Below, in pieces: positions 1 through 5,860 of a DNA stretch of 7,168 nucleotides. Position numbers and translations under genes: made by a program. Below the pieces are notes generated by a model. It did no database searches and had not been told where the DNA came from. It saw only the letters and a list, made by a program, of their open reading frames with translations. Numbering within the stretch: the first letter of the stretch is position 1; each line of letters begins with the position of its first letter. This stretch comes from an uncultured Mucilaginibacter sp. (lineage in GTDB: Bacteria; Bacteroidota; Bacteroidia; Sphingobacteriales; Sphingobacteriaceae), in the NCBI GenBank assembly GCA_903885865.1, contig CAISKH010000644.1, positions 1 through 7,168 of the forward strand. The letters are read 5' to 3'.

Positions 1-62
1 ACCAAAGGGGTAAGTACGAAAATTGCAATAAGCGCTAAACCTAACCTTATAACATTTATTTC

Positions 63-815
63 ATGCCAATTTTTAAAAGGATATTTTTCCTTACCTGGAT
101 ATTTATTGCCCTTTTTGTTTCCGCCGACAAAGCTCAAAACAAGGTAATCACCAAAGGATTTCTAACAGGGCATTATGATTATACCGCTGATACCTCTTTT
201 ATAAAAGTGGATAGTCGTTACCCCAACCGCGGCATATTTTTACAAAAGGTAACTTACCGTGCTTATATAAAAATGAACGCGGCGGCTTTAAAGGATGGTA
301 TTGAACTAAGCATTATGTCGGGCACGCGTTCGTTTGATGACCAGCATTATAAATGGGAACTGAAATGGAACGATGCGCAGTTTGCAGGGATAAAGGATTT
401 AAAAGCAAAAGCCTCGAAACTTTTACGATGGTGGTCTATGCCCGGTACGTCAAGGCATCATTGGGGTACTGAAATAGACTTAGCCAATATAAAGCTGGCT
501 TATTATAAAACAGCCGCCGGAAAGAGGATGTATGAATGGCTGACAAAAAACGCTGCTAAATATGGATTTTATCAACCCTTTAATGCAAACCGGAGCGGTG
601 GCTACCAGGAAGAGAAATGGCATTGGAGCTACCTGCCCTTATCAAAAATCTATTTAAGTGAATATGTAAAAAAGGTAAAATATGAAGATATTTTTGGGTT
701 TGACGGATGCGGTGCAGCCAAAGAACTCGATGTTATAAATAATTGGGTTTTGGCAGTTAACCCGGTGTGTAAATGCGAGGAAAAACTAAGTCTGGTCATG
801 ACAGAGAAATGTTAA
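63..815 (+). CDS. Secreted M15-family zinc peptidase (D-Ala-D-Ala carboxypeptidase / VanY-like)
   Basis: Predicted exported metallopeptidase that trims peptidoglycan peptides, 250 residues. Seen in the sequence: an N-terminal hydrophobic signal peptide (about residues 5-21, possible cleavage after VSA at 19-21); the family motif SGTRS at 86-90 followed by Q94; the zinc motif SRHHWGTEID at 130-139, supplying ligands H132 and D139; and the ExWH motif at 184-187, giving the likely catalytic E184 and third zinc ligand H187. All catalytic elements of M15B/VanY enzymes are therefore present. Family knowledge makes it a carboxypeptidase cutting the D-Ala-D-Ala end of wall peptides; the exact bond (DD, LD or other) cannot be read from sequence. 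After the catalytic core there is a tail of about 50 residues with four cysteines (C216, C236, C238, C250), which is not part of the usual core. The ATG is the only start that keeps the signal peptide intact; no clear Shine-Dalgarno sequence precedes it. The gene lies 78 bases before the first CBM9-like gene. Confidence 0.88.
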   Translation: MPIFKRIFFLTWIFIALFVSADKAQNKVITKGFLTGHYDYTADTSFIKVDSRYPNRGIFLQKVTYRAYIKMNAAALKDGIELSIMSGTRSFDDQHYKWELKWNDAQFAGIKDLKAKASKLLRWWSMPGTSRHHWGTEIDLANIKLAYYKTAAGKRMYEWLTKNAAKYGFYQPFNANRSGGYQEEKWHWSYLPLSKIYLSEYVKKVKYEDIFGFDGCGAAKELDVINNWVLAVNPVCKCEEKLSLVMTEKC

Positions 816-827
816 TGTTTGTTAATT

Positions 828-860
828 TTTATACAAGTGTATTGATAGTGAGTATATTTA
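828..860 (+). promoter_or_regulatory. Candidate Bacteroidota-type promoter for the first CBM9-like gene
   Basis: TTTA at 828-831 and TATATTTA at 853-860 are separated by 21 bases. Each differs by one base from the TTTG / TAnnTTTG boxes of the Bacteroidota primary sigma factor. Transcription would start about 25-30 bases before the ATG at 894. The stretch is very AT-rich, so a chance match is quite possible. Just downstream, CTATAA occurs twice 10 bases apart (866-871 and 876-881). Confidence 0.3.
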
Positions 861-893
861 AATAACTATAAACCGCTATAACCTTTTCTTGGC

Positions 894-1703
894 ATGAAAA
901 AATTCCAATTACCTAAATTATTGCCTGTACTTTTATCGGGCATTATTTTCTTTACGGCCAATGCCCAAAAGCTTCCCAATGTACAGCAAACCAGCCTGCG
1001 CGCGCCTGCCGACCTAAAAATTGACGGTAAGGCAAACGAGTGGAACAACCGGTTCCAGGCCTATAACGATACCACTCATGTTTACTATACTGTGGCAAAT
1101 GATGATAAAAATTTGTACCTGACGCTACAGGCATCAGATCCCGCGATAATCAATATGATTTTGACGGGCGGTGTCACCTTTAGCATTAACAGAGCCGGAG
1201 AAAAAGAGTTAGCCGACGCAGCAAATATTACTTACCCTGATTTAAAAGATGCTACTTACCCTACTCTTAAAAAGGAAAACATGATGTCTATAAATTTTAG
1301 TGATATAAAGGTACGGCAGGATTCATTTGCAATGGCCAATAATAGTCAGTTAGCTGCCAGGTCAAAATATATCAGTGTTAACGGCATAAATAGCTTGGCC
1401 GAGCTTACATCAATAAATAACCGGGATGGCATTAAAGCAGTTTCATTATTTGATAATAAAATGGTTTATACGTATGAGTTGGCTGTTGACTTATCACTGT
1501 TAGGCCTCGATATGGCTAAACCTGAAAGATTTGCTTATAATATTGCCGTGGGGGAAGGTAGATATAATCCTATTGTATTTTTTGCAGGAGCCCGACCCAT
1601 ACACATAAGTTATACCCCATTTCACCGGCCCCCCAGCCCTGACAACCCGCATGGATACATACCAGCTGATTTTTGGGGAGAATATACGCTGGCGAAGCAA
1701 TAA
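894..1703 (+). CDS. Exported CBM9-like domain protein, copy 1 of a tandem pair
   Basis: Protein of 269 residues with a clear signal peptide (charged MKK, hydrophobic core, TANA just before Q25; cleavage likely after A24). The mature N-terminus, about residues 38-100, has features of family 9 carbohydrate-binding-like domains: an IDGKANEW motif at 43-50, then alternating strands with ANDDKNLYLTL at 68-78 and a DP pair at 82-83. These domains form a beta-sandwich seen in secreted sugar-binding or surface proteins. The rest carries GIKAVSLFDNKMVYTYELAV at 179-198 and ends in WGEYTLAKQ, which reads as the closing strands of the same fold. No catalytic domain, no lipobox cysteine after the signal and no type IX sorting domain is visible. 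It is closely related to the next gene, so the pair arose by duplication. Ligand and cellular role are unknown; the CBM9 assignment is from pattern recognition only. Confidence 0.72.
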   Translation: MKKFQLPKLLPVLLSGIIFFTANAQKLPNVQQTSLRAPADLKIDGKANEWNNRFQAYNDTTHVYYTVANDDKNLYLTLQASDPAIINMILTGGVTFSINRAGEKELADAANITYPDLKDATYPTLKKENMMSINFSDIKVRQDSFAMANNSQLAARSKYISVNGINSLAELTSINNRDGIKAVSLFDNKMVYTYELAVDLSLLGLDMAKPERFAYNIAVGEGRYNPIVFFAGARPIHISYTPFHRPPSPDNPHGYIPADFWGEYTLAKQ

Positions 1704-1737
1704 TTTATATAAAGGATCAGGAAGCTTTAAAGCCTCA

Positions 1738-1760
1738 CAAGTTTGATCAAATTGTTTTTT
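1738..1760 (+). terminator. Weak hairpin followed by six T, between the tandem paralogues
   Basis: CAA-G-TTT-GATC-AAA-TTG (1738-1754) can fold into a short AT-rich hairpin with one bulged G, directly followed by TTTTTT (1755-1760). This resembles an intrinsic terminator after the first CBM9-like gene, but the stem is weak. The core TTTGATCAAA (1742-1751) is a perfect palindrome and could equally be a protein-binding site, since it contains the TTTG of a possible promoter for the next gene. A second perfect palindrome, GCTTTAAAGC, lies just before it at 1724-1733. Confidence 0.28.
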
Positions 1761-1773
1761 AACCTTATCATTA
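1742..1773 (+). promoter_or_regulatory. Possible promoter for the second CBM9-like gene
   Basis: TTTG at 1742-1745 is followed after exactly 20 bases by TATCATTA at 1766-1773, which keeps the TA and two of the four TTTG positions of the Bacteroidota -7 box. The ATG at 1786 follows 12 bases later. The spacing fits well but the -7 match is poor, so this is only a candidate. Confidence 0.2.
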
Positions 1774-1785
1774 TTTTATATAAAA

Positions 1786-2670
1786 ATGAGCACTATTAAA
1801 ATTTTACCGGTTTTACTTTTAGTAACTGCACTTACGGCTAACGCACAAAAGCTTCCCAATGTGCAGCAAGTTAACCTGCGCGCCCCGGCTGATATAAAAA
1901 TTGACGGGAAGGCAACCGAATGGGACAATAAATTCCAGGCTTACAGCAACCATACAGAGTTTTATTACACCATTGCGAACGACGATAAAAACCTTTATGT
2001 AGTTATACAGGCTACCGACCCTGCCATAATAAGGAGGATAATAAATGGAGGGGTTACACTTACTATAGACAGATCAGACCAAAAAAAGGATAAGGACGGC
2101 ATGAGCATTACCTACCCCGTTTTTGATAAAGCCAATAGGTTTATACCCAACATGGGGGACGGCGGTGGCCGCAGAAGTATTGCGTCTTTGATGCGGAATA
2201 GCGTTGCTTCTTCTTTAGCGGGGAGCGGCGTGAGGGTAATAGAGGATAATCGTGACGATAATACAATGAGTGTAAGAGGGACATCTGCCCAAAGTCCGCC
2301 TGTAAATAAGGATTCGCTCGCCATTGCTAATAATAATAACATGGCGAATAAAGCCAAATATATTCGCACCAACGGGATAAAGGATTTGGATTCCCTGATC
2401 TCGGTTTACAACCAGGATGGCATCAAAGCCGCAGCATTGTTTGATAACAAATTGGTTTATACTTATGAATTGGCTATAGCGTTAAAACAACTTGGCATCC
2501 CGGTAAGCAACCCTGTAAAATTTGCTTACCAGCTCATGATAAATGAAGTAGTGGTGCATGGTATTACAACGTATTACCCGGGAGGGGGCATGAGCTACGT
2601 AAAGACAGATGTCGGGATGGCAGCCCAATCGGCTACCGATTTATGGGGAGAGTATACACTGGCTAAATAG
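1786..2670 (+). CDS. Exported CBM9-like domain protein, copy 2 of a tandem pair, with an insertion
   Basis: Protein of 294 residues, paralogue of the gene before it. The signal peptide ends at TANA (17-20), so the mature protein starts with the same QKLPNVQQ as copy 1. By hand alignment about two thirds of the first 77 mature residues are identical, including IDGKATEW at 39-46 and ANDDKNLY at 64-71; both proteins end in WGEYTLAK. The main difference is in the middle: between the shared ITYP (108-111) and DSLAIANN (176-183) this copy has 64 residues where copy 1 has 27. The extra stretch is rich in Gly, Ser, Arg, Asn and Asp (for example GDGGGRR at 124-130) and looks like a flexible loop, not a new domain. 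The fold suggests carbohydrate or surface-ligand binding; ligand unknown. The stop codon is 7 bases from the stop of the convergent higA. Confidence 0.72.
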   Translation: MSTIKILPVLLLVTALTANAQKLPNVQQVNLRAPADIKIDGKATEWDNKFQAYSNHTEFYYTIANDDKNLYVVIQATDPAIIRRIINGGVTLTIDRSDQKKDKDGMSITYPVFDKANRFIPNMGDGGGRRSIASLMRNSVASSLAGSGVRVIEDNRDDNTMSVRGTSAQSPPVNKDSLAIANNNNMANKAKYIRTNGIKDLDSLISVYNQDGIKAAALFDNKLVYTYELAIALKQLGIPVSNPVKFAYQLMINEVVVHGITTYYPGGGMSYVKTDVGMAAQSATDLWGEYTLAK

Positions 2671-2677
2671 AGCTGAA

Positions 2678-2968
2678 TTACGCGTGTTCTAACTCGCGTG
2701 CTATAGTTAAGTCGTAGGCAGTTTGCAGGCCTATCCAATATTCGGCGCTTATATCCAGTATTTTTTCAAGCCTTACCGCTATACGGGCATTAATATGGCG
2801 TTTGCCCTTAAATAACTCGCTTAGGTTGCCGGGCAGCAAGCCGATACTTTTTGCAAATTCCGTTTTTTTCAAACCTCTTTCTTCCACTTCCTCTAACAAA
2901 AATTCACCCGGATGAAAGGCGGTTGGCGTTTTTAATATTATCCCGTTTTTATCAACTACATTTCCCAT
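2678..2968 (-). CDS. higA: HigA-family antitoxin (HTH DNA-binding)
   Basis: Antitoxin of a type II toxin-antitoxin pair, 96 residues. It has the HPGEFLLEEV signature at 19-28 typical of the HigA/VapI addiction-module group, followed by a Cro/C1-type helix-turn-helix at about 33-57 (KKTEFAKSIGL, then the recognition helix around PGNLSELFKGKR). The family binds and neutralises the HigB toxin and represses its own operon. I chose the ATG at 2968 because it lies 7 bases after the higB stop (2976-2978) and gives the usual family length; a longer reading frame begins only at a TTG (3013) inside higB and adds residues that look unrelated to the family. There is no strong Shine-Dalgarno sequence, so translation is probably coupled to higB. 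The gene is convergent with, and almost abuts, the second CBM9-like gene. Confidence 0.9.
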   Translation of the reverse strand: MGNVVDKNGIILKTPTAFHPGEFLLEEVEERGLKKTEFAKSIGLLPGNLSELFKGKRHINARIAVRLEKILDISAEYWIGLQTAYDLTIARELEHA

Positions 2969-2975
2969 AGCATTA

Positions 2976-3293
2976 TTATTTTGCGTAATGATTATTAAGT
3001 TCTTCGATAGCAATTATTTCAATTCGTTTATTGTTGCCATCTTTTTCAACCCTGAAAATTAGCCTGAAGCCATCTTTAACACGAATTGAATTTTTGCCCT
3101 TCAAGTTGCCTTTAAGTTGTTCAAAATGCAATGATTTGATCTGCCTTAAAGTATTGGTATCAGGCGCCTGTTCAAGTTGTATAACCCTTTTTATGAAAGC
3201 TAATTCAATTTGCTGGCCGAACTTTGGTTTACCCAAACTCTGCCCGTTTTCATAAAGATTTGCTAAGTACTCATCTTCTATAATAATTCTCAT
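2976..3293 (-). CDS. higB: HigB/RelE-family toxin
   Basis: Toxin of a type II pair, 105 residues, expected to cleave mRNA on the ribosome (family knowledge). Visible features are the IIEDEYLANLYENG start of Bacteroidota HigB-like proteins, the central LKGNLKG at 60-66, the conserved SIRVKDGFRLIF block at 69-80 containing R71 and R77, and the C-terminal NNHY at 100-103. Basic residues in these blocks usually bind and cut RNA in the RelE superfamily, so the toxin appears intact. The ATG at 3293 was chosen over an upstream in-frame TTG (3311) because homologous proteins begin with a short MxIIIEDEYL-like segment and because the TTG lies inside the -7 box of the likely promoter. Toxin-before-antitoxin order is characteristic of higBA and unlike relBE. 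Confidence 0.88.
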   Translation of the reverse strand: MRIIIEDEYLANLYENGQSLGKPKFGQQIELAFIKRVIQLEQAPDTNTLRQIKSLHFEQLKGNLKGKNSIRVKDGFRLIFRVEKDGNNKRIEIIAIEELNNHYAK

Positions 3294-3302
3294 TATTATT
3301 TG

Positions 3303-3323
3303 TTTTACCAAAAATAGGTAAAA
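3303..3323. promoter_or_regulatory. Inverted repeat O1, probable HigA operator
   Basis: Perfect inverted repeat: TTTTACC (3303-3309), a 7-base spacer, then GGTAAAA (3317-3323). The -7 box of the higBA promoter fills the spacer, so a bound repressor would block polymerase. HigA as the binding protein is inferred from position and from the known autoregulation of the family. Confidence 0.6.
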
Positions 3324-3340
3324 AACAAATATTTACCAAA
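3309..3340 (-). promoter_or_regulatory. higBA promoter (Bacteroidota consensus)
   Basis: Read on the - strand, TTTG (3340-3337) is followed after 20 bases by TATTTTTG (3316-3309), matching the Bacteroidota TTTG-N19-21-TAnnTTTG promoter at every defined position. Transcription would begin within about 10 bases of the higB ATG at 3293, giving a very short leader. The AT-rich context lowers the weight of the match, but the position directly upstream of the toxin and inside the inverted repeats supports it. Confidence 0.6.
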
Positions 3341-3351
3341 TTTTGATAAAT
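3331..3351. promoter_or_regulatory. Inverted repeat O2, probable second HigA operator
   Basis: ATTTACC (3331-3337), a 7-base spacer and GATAAAT (3345-3351) form an inverted repeat with one mismatch and the same 7-7-7 layout as O1. Its centre is 28 bases from that of O1, and the -33 TTTG of the promoter lies at the edge of its spacer. It shares the TTTACC half-site with O1. Confidence 0.5.
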
Positions 3352-3377
3352 ATTGCAGGAAAATATTGATACCACTA

Positions 3378-5582
3378 TTAAACCACTACTTCAATTCCCA
3401 ATGGCAAGCTAAAACACAGCTGTGAACCAACCCCCAGACTGCTTTTTACCCATATAGTACCTTTGTTTTTTTCTATGAGATCTTTGCAAAACAGCAGGCC
3501 CATGCCGGTGCCGCTTTCGTTTTCTGTGCCTACTGAACTGTTTACCCTGTTTTTAAATAAATTGTTCAGGTATTCCTCAGTCATACCAACTCCATGGTCT
3601 TTTAAACAGAAAGTAACCCTTTCCCCATCCTCTACCTTTGATGATATTTCAATAATGCTATCGCGGTTAGAGAATTTGATGGCATTGGTTAAAAAATTAT
3701 GGATCACTATCCTTACCGAATTTGGGTCGGCTAACGCTATGGCATCGGGCGCTATTTTAACATTTACTTTTATGTTTTTTTGTTGCAGCTTGTCTTCCAT
3801 ATGTGTTAACTCGCGGCTAACCACGTTACTTATGTAAAAATTTTTAACGTTTTTTTCGCTGTTGTCAACCTGGCTGTTTATCCAGAATAACAGGGTATCC
3901 AAAAAGTCGGAAGTATGCTCCAGGGTATTAAATACCCTGGGTGTCATTTCAATAAATTCTTCGCGGGTAATGCTGGCATCTATCATTAAGGTAAACAGCC
4001 CCCTTAGGGTACTTATGGGGGCCCTAAGGTCGTGGGCCAAAACGCCTATCAGCCTGTCCTTCAATAAATTAAGCTCATTTAATTTAACGGCCTGGTTATT
4101 CAGGTCTTCCTGTTGCGACAGTACTTCTATGTTCTTTTCTGCTAACAAAGCATTAATTTTTTGCTGTTTACGTTTTCCTCTATAATATACCACGACCAGC
4201 ACAGCCATAATACCTATAATAATGGCATAAACCTGGTTTTCGCTTTCCTGGCGCTGAATTTTTTGCTGATAAATATTTTCTTTCAAATTTTGCTGATCTG
4301 CAAGTTCTTTCTTGGTCTTTTCAAAATCGATCTCCAGGTTATAGAGCATAACTTTATGAATACTTTCATTCTTGTCTATACTGTCTCTTAAAGCTACGTA
4401 TAACTTATGCTGATCATAGGCATTTTCAAACTGTTTTAGCCCGGCCAATGCCTTGCTAACCTGTAAAGTAGCATCGGCCTTTATGCTCAGGTTTCCTAAA
4501 TTAGCAGCTGTATGTTGGGCCTTAACGGCATACTTATAGGCATGTTGATAATCTTTTTCAAGGTTATATACCAGGGCCAGCCCCACGAAAGCATTGGCTT
4601 TATTATATTTAATTTTGTTTTGTTTAGCCGACAGCAGGGAAAGGTTAAGGTAATGAATAGCCGAATCGATACGGTTGGTATAATAATAATACAACCCGAA
4701 GTCATAATCAACCAGGCTTATGCCATCCTGATCGCCCAACTGATGGAAAAGTACCGACGCAGTATTTAAATAACCAATAGACTGCTTATATTTTTTTTGA
4801 TAAATTAATGTTTCGCCTATATTTTGAGTTGCTACGCTGATGCCCTGCTTATCATCTAATTTTTTCCAAAGACGATACGAGCGGTTATAATAATCCAATG
4901 CTTTTGGGTAAAGCTCCAATTCCTGCATAACAACGCCAATATTGCTGTATTTATCTGCCGCCGCGAGGTCATCCTTAAGTTTAATATTAATTATAAGCGA
5001 TTTAAAATAGCTATCCAATGCTTTTGAAAACTCGCCCTTATTATCATAAGTAACGCCCATCATGTTATAACATTCGGCTTCATCTACCTCATTATGTGTT
5101 TTTATAATTAAAGCGAGCGCTTTATTAAACAGGTTGATGGCATTATCATAGTTGCCTAAATAATCCTGTATACGGCCTAAGCCAATATAGCTTATGCTAA
5201 TGCCGTGGCTGTTATGGAATTGCAGGTATATATTTAAGGCGGCAGTATAGTTTTTAGCCGATTCAGTATAATTGCCCCTAAAGGTGTTAACTGTGGCTAA
5301 TTGTACGGTGCCATTGGCAATACCCAATGGGTAATTTATTTTTTTTGATAATTCGATTTCAAGCTTACCGTAATAGAGTGTACTGTCGGGATATGATTCA
5401 TAATATCCTTCGGCCAATTTGTCGATGCGGCCTATGGTGAGCGTATCGGGCAGTTTAGTGGTGTTTAGCGCATGAACGATCAACCTTTTCAGGCTGTCAT
5501 TACTGTTGTTTTGCAGCTTTGCGAACAGGTTAAAGCTAACCAGATTGAAAAAAATAAAAAATAAAGCGCAAAAATGTTTCAA
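3378..5582 (-). CDS. TPR-containing sensor histidine kinase
   Basis: Membrane sensor kinase of 734 residues. A signal sequence (about 1-21) is followed by about eight tetratricopeptide repeats between residues 90 and 400 (for example NIGVVMQELELYPKALDYYN at 214-233), then a coiled-coil segment, one transmembrane helix (about 451-467) and a second coiled coil. The cytoplasmic part has the H box with phospho-acceptor H517 (AHDLRAP, 516-522), an N box with N629 and N633, a G1 box DHGVGM at 662-667 and a G2 box GTGMG at 691-695, so the kinase looks complete. There is no receiver or DNA-binding domain. The TPR region should lie in the periplasm and sense a protein or peptide partner; the signal is unknown. 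The start is TTG at 5582: an in-frame TGA sits 9 bases upstream and no ATG occurs near the signal peptide. No response regulator lies next to it. The higB toxin gene follows 84 bases downstream. Confidence 0.92.
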   Translation of the reverse strand: MKHFCALFFIFFNLVSFNLFAKLQNNSNDSLKRLIVHALNTTKLPDTLTIGRIDKLAEGYYESYPDSTLYYGKLEIELSKKINYPLGIANGTVQLATVNTFRGNYTESAKNYTAALNIYLQFHNSHGISISYIGLGRIQDYLGNYDNAINLFNKALALIIKTHNEVDEAECYNMMGVTYDNKGEFSKALDSYFKSLIINIKLKDDLAAADKYSNIGVVMQELELYPKALDYYNRSYRLWKKLDDKQGISVATQNIGETLIYQKKYKQSIGYLNTASVLFHQLGDQDGISLVDYDFGLYYYYTNRIDSAIHYLNLSLLSAKQNKIKYNKANAFVGLALVYNLEKDYQHAYKYAVKAQHTAANLGNLSIKADATLQVSKALAGLKQFENAYDQHKLYVALRDSIDKNESIHKVMLYNLEIDFEKTKKELADQQNLKENIYQQKIQRQESENQVYAIIIGIMAVLVVVYYRGKRKQQKINALLAEKNIEVLSQQEDLNNQAVKLNELNLLKDRLIGVLAHDLRAPISTLRGLFTLMIDASITREEFIEMTPRVFNTLEHTSDFLDTLLFWINSQVDNSEKNVKNFYISNVVSRELTHMEDKLQQKNIKVNVKIAPDAIALADPNSVRIVIHNFLTNAIKFSNRDSIIEISSKVEDGERVTFCLKDHGVGMTEEYLNNLFKNRVNSSVGTENESGTGMGLLFCKDLIEKNKGTIWVKSSLGVGSQLCFSLPLGIEVVV

Positions 5583-5682
5583 CCCGTATCAGTTAATTAG
5601 TTTAATTAAATAAAAATAAAAGTATAATTTATTATTTAAAAAACGCATTACACAATAATTAACAATAATTCTATGTACGAAA
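5583..5682. other. AT-rich leader region upstream of the sensor kinase
   Basis: No gene is seen here. The region is extremely AT-rich and should hold the kinase promoter, but no good TTTG / TAnnTTTG pair was found. ACAATAATT occurs twice exactly 10 bases apart (5652-5660 and 5662-5670), which would place both copies on the same face of the helix. The palindrome TTTAATTAAA lies at 5601-5610. Confidence 0.35.
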
Positions 5683-5705
5683 GCCCGCTTAATATTTAAG
5701 CGGGC
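5683..5705 (-). terminator. Strong hairpin, probable glyS terminator
   Basis: GCCCGCTTAA (5683-5692) and TTAAGCGGGC (5696-5705) form a perfect 10-base stem with a 3-base loop, about 155 bases past the glyS stop. On the - strand it is followed by TTT and then mixed sequence, so the T-run is short. It probably ends glyS transcription before the kinase gene; the symmetric stem could also act for the + strand, where TTGTTATTTT follows. Confidence 0.5.
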
Positions 5706-5757
5706 CGGGTTGTTATTTTGCTAACCGTATCGGATGTTGAAAGGCAGAATATCTTCC

Positions 5758-5812
5758 CACAATTTGTGATGACATACCCCCAAGATAACCTATCATCACA
5801 GTTTGTGATGAT
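5758..5812. repeat. Pair of 15-base dyad repeats downstream of glyS
   Basis: CACAATTTGTGATGA (5758-5772) recurs as CACAGTTTGTGATGA (5797-5811) with one difference and a period of 39 bases. Each contains an inverted repeat: CACA-ATT-TGTG in the first, and a 9-base stem ATCATCACA-GTT-TGTGATGAT (5792-5812) in the second. The repeats lie between glyS and its presumed terminator, in its 3' untranslated region on the - strand. They may be regulator sites, RNA hairpins protecting the transcript end, or a small dispersed repeat; the window cannot decide. Confidence 0.55.
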
Positions 5813-5860
5813 GCGGAAAGTCGTCAAAGAAAATGGAATATAAAAGCTATTCTTTCTGTT

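Noticed and set aside
3..38. A + strand frame ending in TAA at 36-38, possibly the tail of an upstream gene
   Set aside because: Only 11 codons are visible, with no recognisable sequence, so it cannot be called.
2..62. A hydrophobic - strand frame at the left edge resembling the start of a membrane protein
   Set aside because: No ATG, GTG or TTG start occurs in that frame before an upstream stop, and only about 20 codons are visible.
866..1134. Short - strand frames over the start of the first CBM9-like gene
   Set aside because: They oppose a well-supported exported protein with a close paralogue, and show no family features.
2680..2699. ACGCG ... CGCGT inverted repeat near the end of higA as a shared terminator
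   Set aside because: The stem is only 5 bases with a 10-base loop, no T-run follows on either strand, and it lies within coding sequence.
3463..4769. Several open frames of 76-124 codons on the + strand across the sensor kinase
   Set aside because: All are antisense to a kinase with intact domains, with low-complexity hydrophobic translations; they are by-products of the codon usage of the real gene.
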